IMG/VR virus record: IMGVR_UViG_3300024346_003984
Location: 1 to 21,618 of that record
Source of the DNA: a virus
Reading direction: 5' to 3' (one strand)
Length of the DNA: 21,618 nt
In this document: positions 8,216-14,983 of the stretch, piece after piece
How the letters are laid out: each line of letters opens with the position of its first letter
Position numbering within the stretch: the first letter of the stretch is position 1
The notes under the pieces: model-generated
The model's input: the letters and a program-made list of their open reading frames with translations, nothing else
Database searches by the model: none
What the model was told of the DNA's origin: nothing
Program-made: the position numbers and the translations under genes

Positions 8216-9012
8216 TGATTAAAATAATCTACAATGACGGATGTAGCTTAGGTGCAGGCGCAGAACACAACAGTTGGGAAATGTTGCCTGATGGTATTGA
8301 AAACTGTGATAGTACCTGGACTGACATTATTAAAAACAAATATTATCCAAATGCTAAAAAAATGACTAGAGCAACAACAGGCACTAGCAACAGAGGTATT
8401 CGCAGAAGAACAATACACAATATACTAGAACTACTAGAAACATATAAAAGTGATAATATATTGGTTTTTATTATGTGGACTAGTTTTTACAGACGAGAGT
8501 TTTTATTATCTAATCCTAAACTTGACAGAGGCGACAACTATTTTACACTACTACCTAGTGATACTACTAGAGGATTAAAATCTCCTACAGGAAAACTAGC
8601 AAACAGTGACGAACGTAGAACCATATTAAAAGACAATCATTTGGATACGATTGCAGATGAAATATACACACATCATAATGAGCCTATAAATCATTTGTAT
8701 GAGTCGTTGGCAGACATTGAAGCAACTAATATGTTTTTAAGAATACATTGTATAAAAAGTGTACAATGTTTTGGGTTTGGATCTGACATCAATCCTAATC
8801 TAATCTTAGGAGATGTGTACACAGACGCTATAATCAATCGTGTATTAAAATATAATATATACTATATTCCTACTGCACCTACACAAGGATTTTATGAGTA
8901 CTCTGTTGGACAACAGTTTGAACTTGGTCCTGGACTGCATCCTTTAGAACATGCACATAGGGCTTGGGCTAACATCATTCCGAGGCATTTTAGGTTGACA
9001 CCCGAAAGGTAA
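8215..9012 (+). CDS. SGNH/GDSL-like protein, third copy in the operon
   Basis: 265 aa. The N-terminus has block I-like DGCSLGAG (candidate Ser S11), then GTSNRGIRRR and VFIMWTSFYRRE, matching the SNxxI and WTxxxR signatures of the SGNH-like proteins at 5921 and 6508. A C-terminal GLHPLEHAHRAWAN gives His candidates H242, H246 and H248 at the usual block V position. The start is an ATG in a TAATG overlap with the preceding gene, with AGGA at 8204-8207. It is the last gene of the left operon, and the -35 element of the next promoter lies inside its final codons. It is probably a carbohydrate- or lipid-acyl hydrolase or transferase; substrate unknown. Confidence 0.65.
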   Translation: MIKIIYNDGCSLGAGAEHNSWEMLPDGIENCDSTWTDIIKNKYYPNAKKMTRATTGTSNRGIRRRTIHNILELLETYKSDNILVFIMWTSFYRREFLLSNPKLDRGDNYFTLLPSDTTRGLKSPTGKLANSDERRTILKDNHLDTIADEIYTHHNEPINHLYESLADIEATNMFLRIHCIKSVQCFGFGSDINPNLILGDVYTDAIINRVLKYNIYYIPTAPTQGFYEYSVGQQFELGPGLHPLEHAHRAWANIIPRHFRLTPER

Positions 9013-9023
9013 TGTGTTATGTT
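8995..9023 (+). promoter_or_regulatory. Sigma70-type (early) promoter P1
   Basis: TTGACA at 8995-9000, a 17-nt spacer, then TATGTT at 9018-9023, with an extended -10 TGT directly before TAT. It overlaps the end of the SGNH gene and sits 31 nt ahead of the metallophosphoesterase start. The layout is shared with promoters at 13425 and 14984. Confidence 0.75.
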
Positions 9024-9054
9024 AGTTTGTAGGCAATAAAACAAGAGGCACAGT

Positions 9055-9579
9055 ATGGCAGATATCTGGGTAATAAGCGACACACACTTTAACCACGATA
9101 ATATCTTAAAGTTTGAGGATAAAGTGGGCAAGCCTTGTAGAGACTTTGTTGATGTTGAAGATATGAACGAAACTATGATTGCCAACTGGAACAGTGTTGT
9201 TAAGCCTCAAGACAAAGTGTACCACTTGGGTGATGTGTTGTTTGGATTAGACAAAGACAAGTGGCTAAACGATAACTTTAAAAGACTCAATGGTAAGAAA
9301 CGGTTGGTTGTTGGTAATCACGACAACATCAAAGTACTTGTGCCACACTTCCAAAAGGTAACTATGTGGAGAGACTTTAGCGAGTTTGGGTTATTGCTAA
9401 CACACGTTCCTGTACACCAAAGTACACTAAAGGAAAGTCATAGATTTGGCGAAGGTAGTATGGTGAACGTCCACGGTCACATACACCAGAACCCAAGTCC
9501 AGATGGCCCATACAAATGTGTGTGCGTAGAGCAGACTAACTATACTCCTGTTAACATCGAAGAGTTGAGGACTAACTAA
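9055..9579 (+). CDS. Calcineurin-like metallophosphoesterase
   Basis: 174 aa. The full metallophosphoesterase motif set is present: DTH (D9, H11), GD (D60), GNHD (87-90), H117 in LLTHVPVH, and GHIH (141-144). These residues bind two metal ions and catalyse phosphoester hydrolysis. Small stand-alone phosphoesterases of this size are frequent in T4-like marine phages, but their substrates (nucleotide, nucleic-acid end or phosphoprotein) are mostly unassigned. AGAGG lies upstream of the ATG. It is the first gene after promoter P1 and is followed directly, by TAATG overlap, by a small gene and then DNA ligase, which hints weakly at nucleic-acid metabolism. Confidence 0.9.
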   Translation: MADIWVISDTHFNHDNILKFEDKVGKPCRDFVDVEDMNETMIANWNSVVKPQDKVYHLGDVLFGLDKDKWLNDNFKRLNGKKRLVVGNHDNIKVLVPHFQKVTMWRDFSEFGLLLTHVPVHQSTLKESHRFGEGSMVNVHGHIHQNPSPDGPYKCVCVEQTNYTPVNIEELRTN

Positions 9580-9758
9580 TGTGGGCAGTACAACGCACCT
9601 GGGAAGTGTTCGGCAACGATGAGTTTTTTGGATATGAGTATGCAGAAGATGAAAATCAAGCACTTGCTAAAACTATTATAAAGTTTGGTGCCCCTGCAAA
9701 ATGGGGCATCGAACAGTACACCTTTAAAAAAATCAAATGGGCAGAGGAAGATATTTAA
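9579..9758 (+). CDS. Small protein of unknown function (59 aa)
   Basis: The start ATG overlaps the phosphoesterase stop (TAATG), and the stop TAA is followed directly by the ligase ATG, so this reading frame exactly fills the gap between two real genes. The product begins MWAVQRTWEVFGNDEFFGYE and is acidic, rich in aromatics, with no transmembrane segment or Cys. Function unknown. Coupling on both sides is the main evidence that it is expressed. Confidence 0.75.
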   Translation: MWAVQRTWEVFGNDEFFGYEYAEDENQALAKTIIKFGAPAKWGIEQYTFKKIKWAEEDI

Positions 9759-11078
9759 ATGCGAACACAACCACAAGAGATTATTGCAAGACTAGAAGCA
9801 GACAACAGTCGTCTAGCAAAAGAACAAGTAATCTTAGAAGCAATGGAAGAAGGACTAGACGAGTTCTTTGATGGGTTGTGCATGGCACTAGATCCACTTG
9901 TTACTTTTGGTGTAAAGCAAGTACCAGAGCGTTCAGATGTTCTTACAGGGCAAGGACTATCATGGGAAAACTTTAAAACATTAGCAGGTCAACTTATTGC
10001 CAGAGAGCTTACAGGACATGCGGCACGTGATGCTATTATATTAGCAATGGGTGTTGCTACTACTGAACAGTGGAATGGATTTTATAGACGTATCTTAATC
10101 AAAGACCTACGTTGTGGTTGTAGTGAAAAGACTGTAAACAAGATTGCTAAAAAGTTTCCACAGTATGCTGTACCTACATTTACTTGTGCATTAGCACATG
10201 ACTCTGCTAACCATGAAAAGAAGATGGTTGGTAAGAAGCAGATTGAAGTCAAACTAGACGGTGTAAGAGTACTAGCAGTGTGCAAAGGCAGCAAGGTAGA
10301 ACTGTTCTCACGCAATGGAAAACAGTTTCATAACTTTCCGCACATCATTAAAGAGATTGAAGCAGTACTGGCGGCAAAGCCTGCACCATATGACTGTGTG
10401 TTAGATGGCGAAGTGATGAGTGCAGACTTCCAAGACCTTATGAAGCAACTGCAACGCAAGGATGGCAAGAAAGCAAATGATGCTGTACTACACTTGTTTG
10501 ATTTTATTCCGTTGAAAGACTTTTTAGAAGGTGGGTGGGATAAGCCACAAACATATCGTAGTAACTTAGTCAAATACTGGGTGTTAGAAAATGAAGACCT
10601 CTTAGAGCATGTTGTAGCATGTGAATGGGAAGATGTTGATTTAGACACACCAGAAGGCGAACAACGCTTTGTAGAGCTTAATAAAGCGGCTGTAGACGGT
10701 GGCTACGAAGGTGTTATGATTAAGGACATTGATGCACCGTATGAGTGTAAGCGTACACATGCTTGGCTCAAAGCAAAACCATTTATTGAAGTAACATTGG
10801 AGGTAGTAGATGTTGAAGAAGGCACTGGCCGCAATGAAGGCAGACTTGGGGCTGTTGTATGCGCTGGGCAGGATGATGGGAAAGACATTAGGGTTAATGT
10901 TGGTAGTGGCTTCACGGATGATAACAGATCCGTATTTTGGTCTGGTCGCGATGCTCTTATTGGTCAGTTGGTTGAAGTACGTGCAGACGCTGTAACACAG
11001 AATCAAGACGGTACATATAGTTTGCGCTTTCCACGCTTTAAAACATTCCGAGGTTTTGAGCCCGGAGAAAAGATTTGA
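9759..11078 (+). CDS. ATP-dependent DNA ligase (T4 gp30-like)
   Basis: 439 aa. Nucleotidyltransferase motif I is KLDG with the AMP-accepting Lys at K165; motif III is LDGEVMS, motif IV YEGVMIKD and motif V WLKAKPF. An N-terminal ~160-residue DNA-binding-type region (including RCGCSEKTV) and a C-terminal OB-fold-like region ending RFPRFKTFRGF complete the usual ligase order. It seals nicks in double-stranded DNA during phage replication and repair using ATP. AGGAAG (9745-9750) lies 8 nt before the ATG. The next gene begins in its stop codon. Confidence 0.95.
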   Translation: MRTQPQEIIARLEADNSRLAKEQVILEAMEEGLDEFFDGLCMALDPLVTFGVKQVPERSDVLTGQGLSWENFKTLAGQLIARELTGHAARDAIILAMGVATTEQWNGFYRRILIKDLRCGCSEKTVNKIAKKFPQYAVPTFTCALAHDSANHEKKMVGKKQIEVKLDGVRVLAVCKGSKVELFSRNGKQFHNFPHIIKEIEAVLAAKPAPYDCVLDGEVMSADFQDLMKQLQRKDGKKANDAVLHLFDFIPLKDFLEGGWDKPQTYRSNLVKYWVLENEDLLEHVVACEWEDVDLDTPEGEQRFVELNKAAVDGGYEGVMIKDIDAPYECKRTHAWLKAKPFIEVTLEVVDVEEGTGRNEGRLGAVVCAGQDDGKDIRVNVGSGFTDDNRSVFWSGRDALIGQLVEVRADAVTQNQDGTYSLRFPRFKTFRGFEPGEKI

Positions 11079-11230
11079 TTAGAACGTATGACATAGTAAT
11101 CGCAGTTATCTTTTCGTGGATACTGCTAAATGTAGCTTTTATTCCATACATAGGATTTATTGCAGCATATGCAATGTATGAATATGGATGGGATGCTTAT
11201 TGTCAATATAGATTGAAACAAGAAAAATGA
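11075..11230 (+). CDS. Small membrane protein (51 aa)
   Basis: The start is TTG 11075 in a TTGA overlap with the ligase stop, with GGAG at 11064-11067, 7 nt upstream. This is the same stop/start device used by the SGNH genes. The product has a hydrophobic span at residues ~7-34 (IVIAVIFSWILLNVAFIPYI and on) followed by a polar tail ending RLKQEK, so one or two membrane passes are likely. The stop overlaps the next start as ATGA. Function unknown; it is small enough to be missed by routine ORF cut-offs. Confidence 0.7.
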   Translation: MIRTYDIVIAVIFSWILLNVAFIPYIGFIAAYAMYEYGWDAYCQYRLKQEK

Positions 11231-11439
11231 AACGCAAATACGACATTCCAAAAACCTATGAACTAGATTCTGAAGTAGTAGATCGTATGGCTATTCACAG
11301 CCTCAAAGATCATTACAATATGCTGGTAGGCGAGATGGACAACTTTGTGCTGCATCAAAAAGGTCACCCAGATGACTACGAACGCAACACGGAACTAAGG
11401 AAGGCACTCGAAATAGTTCTTGACTATTACGGAGTTTGA
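11227..11439 (+). CDS. Hypothetical protein (70 aa)
   Basis: A soluble, charged, helical-looking protein (MKRKYDIPKTYELDSEVV at the start, ALEIVLDYYGV at the end) with no recognised motif. It overlaps the preceding membrane-protein gene by 4 nt (ATGA). Its Shine-Dalgarno is weak (AAGAAAA), so it probably relies on translational coupling. The promoter for the following unit begins inside its last codons. Confidence 0.7.
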   Translation: MKRKYDIPKTYELDSEVVDRMAIHSLKDHYNMLVGEMDNFVLHQKGHPDDYERNTELRKALEIVLDYYGV

Positions 11440-11448
11440 CTATATAGT
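11420..11448 (+). promoter_or_regulatory. Sigma70-type promoter P4
   Basis: TTGACT at 11420-11425, 17-nt spacer, TATAGT at 11443-11448, no TGn extension. It ends 23 nt before the start of the 399-aa gene, which has AGGAG at 11461-11465. Overlap with the end of the upstream gene matches the habit of the other promoters in this window. Confidence 0.55.
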
Positions 11449-11471
11449 AAACAGATAGCAAGGAGAATAAG

Positions 11472-12671
11472 ATGGCAAGAGCAAACAAAGCAGCAGCAAA
11501 ACCTAAAAAGAAAACAGTAAGAGCAGTACGCCGCGGCGCAAATATGATGCCTCTTATGCCTTCTAAAGGTCTTACTTGGAATAAAGCAAAGTATTACACT
11601 CATTACGAAGTAGAATCAAAAGAATGGCTGACAACAGTTAAAACATATATTAAAAATAACTACGATAAGAAAGTGGTTAGTGCTATTAATAAGTTACCAG
11701 ATTGGAAGGTCGGTGGAAAAAGTCATTGGACTTGTGCTGCATACCTTTTAGAAAATCAACCTGCTCTTGTGCCTACACAATACGAAGAAGGTCTTAGAAA
11801 ATGGATTCTTGAACTTGCTGAAGAAGGGGAAGCTGTTGTACAAGAAAAGAAGGCAGAAGAAAAAACTAAAAAGAATGTGCATGTTCCTACCATCCAAGAA
11901 CGTATTTCTGAACAAGCACAAGAAGCATGTGAAGCTATTGAAGAATGGCTTGACGGCTTTATTACTGACAAAAAGAAGTTTGATCCTAAGGGGTTTAACT
12001 TTACAAAACATTTTTTAAATAAAAAAGTTACACAAGCACATGCACGTAAGATTAAAAAATACTATATAAGCGAGTTAGAAGAAGCTCACTTAATACAAAA
12101 ACTTCCAACACCTGGTGAAATTAATCGTGTTAAAGACGAACACGAAGCAGACATGCTACTACAGCTACGCGAAGGATACAGTCACCTTACTAAGAAAGAC
12201 GCTAATACATACTTAGAAGCATTAGAGACGCTACACGGCGCTTGTGACCTTGTTATAGACACTGCTAAAGCTACACGTAAGCCTAAAACTAAAAAGGCGC
12301 CAAGCAAAGAAAAGTTGATTGCTAAGTTAAAGTATCTCGAGCGTGACGAAAAACTACAACTAGTAAGTGTTAATCCACTTGAACTGATTGATGCAAAAGA
12401 AGTGTGGGTGTACAACACAAAAACACGCAAACTAGGAAAATATGTAGCAGAAGATCATACTACTATACAAGTCAAAGGCACTACATTGTTGTTCTTTGAT
12501 GAAAAACATAGTATTCAAAAAACACTGCGGAAGCCTGATGAAACACTCAAGGCATTTAAAAAAGCAGGCAAAGTACAACTTCGTAAGTTTATGGAAGATA
12601 TTAAAACCACAGACATTAAACTAAATGGTCGTTTAAATAGTGATACTATTATTCTAAAATGCATACAATAA
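11472..12671 (+). CDS. Lys-rich conserved-type protein of unknown function
   Basis: 399 aa. The N-terminal ~25 residues are strongly basic (KAAAKPKKKTVRAVRRG). The middle (residues ~100-180) is charged and helical with runs such as EEKTKKN, and a second basic Ala/Lys/Pro linker (KATRKPKTKKAPSKEK) precedes a C-terminal ~110-residue globular part (LVSVNPLELIDAKEVWVYNT and LFFDEKHSIQK). The basic segments suggest nucleic-acid contact, but I recognise no domain. ATG 11472 has AGGAG 6 nt upstream and its own promoter. Confidence 0.8.
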   Translation: MARANKAAAKPKKKTVRAVRRGANMMPLMPSKGLTWNKAKYYTHYEVESKEWLTTVKTYIKNNYDKKVVSAINKLPDWKVGGKSHWTCAAYLLENQPALVPTQYEEGLRKWILELAEEGEAVVQEKKAEEKTKKNVHVPTIQERISEQAQEACEAIEEWLDGFITDKKKFDPKGFNFTKHFLNKKVTQAHARKIKKYYISELEEAHLIQKLPTPGEINRVKDEHEADMLLQLREGYSHLTKKDANTYLEALETLHGACDLVIDTAKATRKPKTKKAPSKEKLIAKLKYLERDEKLQLVSVNPLELIDAKEVWVYNTKTRKLGKYVAEDHTTIQVKGTTLLFFDEKHSIQKTLRKPDETLKAFKKAGKVQLRKFMEDIKTTDIKLNGRLNSDTIILKCIQ

Positions 12672-12681
12672 ATACTGTATG
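12662..12681 (+). promoter_or_regulatory. Inverted repeat over a start codon
   Basis: CATACA (12662-12667) and TGTATG (12676-12681) are perfect 6-nt arms with an 8-nt loop. The right arm contains the ATG of the next gene, and the upstream stop codon lies in the loop. There is no Shine-Dalgarno sequence for the downstream gene. The loop reads ATAAATA, resembling the T4 late promoter core. Either an RNA hairpin gating translation or chance. Confidence 0.35.
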
Positions 12682-12978
12682 AATAAAAGTATTAAAATTG
12701 AAAAACAAGTGGCACGTTGGGACTTATATGCAAAAATAACCCCAACGTTTTTTTTAGTTGCAGCCGCAATATCACTCACCTATGGCATAACAAGTTTTGA
12801 CACATTGTTTAATATTGGAATGGTACTATTTGCGTTTACTGCTGTCACCTGGTGGTTTTGGACTATAATAACTATAAAATACATTATTAAGACTATGACA
12901 TCAGCAACCAACGACTTACTAGAAGTCAAACAAGATCTTAAAGAGATTAGAGAGGAGTTTAGAGATGACTCCAACTAG
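12679..12978 (+). CDS. Small two-pass membrane protein with charged C-terminal helix
   Basis: 99 aa. Two hydrophobic segments (residues ~23-42, TFFLVAAAISLTYGI; ~47-71, containing FAFTAVTWWFWTIITI) are followed by a charged heptad-like tail (LLEVKQDLKEIREEF). The size and topology are holin-like, but no lysin is nearby and the same topology fits many phage membrane proteins, so I do not assign a role. No Shine-Dalgarno precedes ATG 12679, which lies within an inverted repeat. It overlaps the next membrane-protein gene by 14 nt. Confidence 0.7.
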   Translation: MNKSIKIEKQVARWDLYAKITPTFFLVAAAISLTYGITSFDTLFNIGMVLFAFTAVTWWFWTIITIKYIIKTMTSATNDLLEVKQDLKEIREEFRDDSN

Positions 12979-13441
12979 AACAATACTACTCAATATAATA
13001 AGCGGATTAAGTTTAGCTATATGCATTATATTTGGTGTAACATACTTGAGTTTTAAAAACGCTAATGTATTCCAAGATATAAAGATTGAAATAACAAATA
13101 ACCCTGTTACAGGAAACAGTGATATCGAATTCTATATGATGGGTTACAAACGATATGAATGCAACAGTACTAAAATATATGGAATAGCATATGCAGAAGA
13201 TGGCAGTCATAGCCACCAACTAAACGCATTTACCAAACAGTATACACGTAATGTGCGACCAGGCGAAACAATGCCAAATATGTGGAGCATGGAACGTCCT
13301 GCAGATATGGTACACGGAGGACGCTATAAAGTAACTATGCATGGCGACTTTGTGTGCAATCATTGGGTATTTAAAGTTCCGAAGACAGCAGATTATAGTA
13401 ATATACTTTTGATAATAAATCCAGTTGACACAGATAAGTAA
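12965..13441 (+). CDS. Membrane-anchored protein of unknown function
   Basis: 158 aa. One N-terminal transmembrane helix or uncleaved signal anchor (residues ~8-28, ILLNIISGLSLAICIIFG), then a ~125-residue polar domain, probably periplasmic. Two Cys in that domain (YECNS, DFVCNHW) could form a disulfide, consistent with export. AGGAG (12953-12957) lies 7 nt before the ATG, and the 14-nt overlap couples it to the two-pass membrane protein, so the two may form an envelope complex. No family recognised. Confidence 0.75.
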   Translation: MTPTRTILLNIISGLSLAICIIFGVTYLSFKNANVFQDIKIEITNNPVTGNSDIEFYMMGYKRYECNSTKIYGIAYAEDGSHSHQLNAFTKQYTRNVRPGETMPNMWSMERPADMVHGGRYKVTMHGDFVCNHWVFKVPKTADYSNILLIINPVDTDK

Positions 13442-13453
13442 TTGTGTTATTAT
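13425..13453 (+). promoter_or_regulatory. Sigma70-type (early) promoter P2
   Basis: TTGACA 13425-13430, a 17-nt spacer ending TGTGT, TATTAT 13448-13453. Same architecture as P1 and P3. The expected transcript would start near 13460, giving a leader of about 70 nt before the queD-like gene. Confidence 0.75.
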
Positions 13454-13462
13454 AAGTAATAC

Positions 13463-13520
13463 AGTGGACTAAGTGTTCGACCCACTATAAATATTCCGCG
13501 CACTCCATTAATAAAGGAGT
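13463..13520 (+). other. Leader with two short hairpins, one covering the Shine-Dalgarno
   Basis: AGTGG (13463-13467) can pair with CCACT (13482-13486). ACTCC (13502-13506) can pair with GGAGT (13516-13520), which contains the GGAG of the queD-like gene. Stems are only 5 bp, so stability is uncertain. It does not fit the preQ1-I consensus as I know it. Confidence 0.3.
13486..13493 (+). promoter_or_regulatory. T4-type late promoter match
   Basis: Exact TATAAATA, the T4 late promoter -10, in the intergenic leader 35 nt upstream of the queD-like ATG and downstream of early promoter P2. If used, the gene would be transcribed both early and late. Confidence 0.5.
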
Positions 13521-13528
13521 ATAATATA

Positions 13529-13981
13529 ATGGCTTACTATTCAACTAAAACATACGGACACCATATTGGCTTGAGCGCAGTGTTCCGTCAACCACATGCA
13601 GATCATTCACATTGCAAGTTCTTGCACGGTTACAGTTTAGGATTCAAATTTACATTCGGTTGTGACGAACTAGACAACAAGAACTGGGCTGTAGACTTTG
13701 GAGGACTTAAACCTTTGAAGGCATGGCTAGAAGATACATTTGATCATAAGACAGTTATCGACAGAGAAGATCCTTTCATGTACAAGTTTGCAGAACTAGA
13801 AAACATGGGACTGTGTGAGATTACAGTACTGGATGGTGTTGGTGCAGAGAAGTTTGCATATCACGCTTGGAAGTTTGCAGACAACTTAGTACGTGAACTG
13901 TCAGATGGACGTTGTTGGTGTGTAAGTGTAGAATGTATGGAGCATGGAGCAAACAGTGCAATCTACAAAGCAATGGACTGA
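13529..13981 (+). CDS. queD: 6-carboxytetrahydropterin synthase / PTPS-like enzyme (QueD-like)
   Basis: 150 aa. The QueD/PTPS layout is present: H23 and the HC(x3)HG block (C29 catalytic, H33 metal), VDFGGLK, FDH (H73) and EHGANSAIY with E138. The usual HGH zinc motif reads HGY here, which I believe is normal for a subfamily with FRQP and FLHGY motifs. QueD makes 6-carboxytetrahydropterin from dihydroneopterin triphosphate on the way to preQ0/queuosine; related PTPS enzymes make tetrahydropterin. In phages this pathway can feed 7-deazaguanine DNA modification, but no queC, queE or folE gene is in this window. AAGGAG (13514-13519) lies 9 nt before the ATG. Both an early and a late promoter precede it. 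Confidence 0.85.
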   Translation: MAYYSTKTYGHHIGLSAVFRQPHADHSHCKFLHGYSLGFKFTFGCDELDNKNWAVDFGGLKPLKAWLEDTFDHKTVIDREDPFMYKFAELENMGLCEITVLDGVGAEKFAYHAWKFADNLVRELSDGRCWCVSVECMEHGANSAIYKAMD

Positions 13982-14783
13982 AACCAAACAAGTGCGCAAA
14001 GCAAGGAAGGCTCGTGAAAAAGCCTTAACTGAACTAGCGCAACTAGACCAAGAAATGGGGTTGCTAGATGTAGCCCCATTATCTTCTAAGAACTATGTAG
14101 CATGTTTAAAATGGGGCACCAAGTACAATGCTGAATATGTAAACAAACTATACCGCATGGTAGATAGAAATATTACTATACCATATGAGTTTGTATGCTT
14201 TACAGAAAATACAACAGGATTAGATAAAAATATTAAAACTTATTCATTGCCTAAACTAAGAGCAGATGGCTGGTGGTATAAACCTATGTTTGTTGGTGCT
14301 GATTTGCCATTAAAAGGAACACTACTATTTTTAGATTTAGATGTTATTGTTTTTAAAAACATAGATAAGTTATTTAGATATCAGCCTAATAGATTTAATA
14401 TTTGTAGAGATTTTAATAGAAGCCAACGTAAAGATTGGAACCGTATGAATAGCAGTGTGTTTAGAGTTAACATAGGACAATATGATAACTTATGGCAGCA
14501 GTTTAAACTAAATCCGCAAGCACACATGCAACGACTACGTGGTGATCAGGATTGGATGTTCAAACATATTACTGATCACCAATTCTGGCCTGACGAATGG
14601 GTAATGAGTTACAAATGGGAAATGAGGGACAGAAGAGATCTTAAACTTGATCCTGTAAGAAAACGTAACTTTGTAATAGATGCACCACCTAAAATACATC
14701 CAGATACATGCATTGCAGTGTTTCACGGCGAACCAAATCCTGCAGATGCAAATGACAGTTGGGTAAAGGAGAACTGGCGATGA
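13944..14783 (+). CDS. Glycosyltransferase-like protein (GT-A, DxD)
   Basis: 279 aa. After a charged, Lys/Arg-rich ~45-residue N-terminus, YVACLKWGTKYNAEYVNKL begins a GT-A nucleotide-sugar fold. FLDLDVIVF carries the metal-binding DxD at D131/D133, MNSSVFRVN and RGDQDWMF resemble the acceptor and second metal regions, and AVFHGEPNP supplies a C-terminal His. It probably transfers a sugar from a nucleotide-sugar donor to an unknown acceptor (DNA base, virion protein or host glycan). ATG 13944 overlaps the queD-like gene by 38 nt and has only a badly spaced GGAG, so the true start may be a little downstream (e.g. GTG 13992). Confidence 0.7.
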   Translation: MEQTVQSTKQWTETKQVRKARKAREKALTELAQLDQEMGLLDVAPLSSKNYVACLKWGTKYNAEYVNKLYRMVDRNITIPYEFVCFTENTTGLDKNIKTYSLPKLRADGWWYKPMFVGADLPLKGTLLFLDLDVIVFKNIDKLFRYQPNRFNICRDFNRSQRKDWNRMNSSVFRVNIGQYDNLWQQFKLNPQAHMQRLRGDQDWMFKHITDHQFWPDEWVMSYKWEMRDRRDLKLDPVRKRNFVIDAPPKIHPDTCIAVFHGEPNPADANDSWVKENWR

Positions 14784-14980
14784 ACACAACAACTAACATT
14801 TATATTGTACACACATACAATACAGGACACCCGACACAAAATAGATTCCATGGCGTTTACAGCAGCAAAGAACTTGCCGATGCAGCAGGCAAAGACTATT
14901 GTGAAACATGGGGTGAAAACTTGCATTATACAGTAGCTATTAAAGCACTTGATGATATCATCAATGGTGTTCAGCATTAA
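14780..14980 (+). CDS. Hypothetical protein (66 aa)
   Basis: ATG 14780 is chosen because AAGGAG (14766-14771) lies 8 nt upstream and the codon overlaps the glycosyltransferase stop as ATGA; an in-frame TTG at 14759 is less likely. The product (MNTTTNIYIVHTYNTGHP at the start, ALDDIINGVQH at the end) looks like a small alpha/beta soluble protein. No motif recognised. It is the last gene before promoter P3. Confidence 0.7.
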   Translation: MNTTTNIYIVHTYNTGHPTQNRFHGVYSSKELADAAGKDYCETWGENLHYTVAIKALDDIINGVQH

Positions 14981-14983
14981 ATG

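Noticed and set aside
12668-12674. Late promoter ATAAATA before the 99-aa membrane gene
   Set aside because: A transcript would start at or inside the coding sequence, leaving no leader.
12679-13441. Holin/spanin pair
   Set aside because: Topology fits, but there is no lysin nearby and no lipobox or recognised family sequence; membrane proteins of unknown role is the safe call.
13463-13486. Intrinsic terminator between the membrane-protein gene and the queD-like gene
   Set aside because: The stem is only 5 bp with a 14-nt loop and no T-run follows.
13454-13528. preQ1-I riboswitch before the queD-like gene
   Set aside because: The expected C-rich and A-rich pseudoknot elements are not present; only short simple hairpins are seen.
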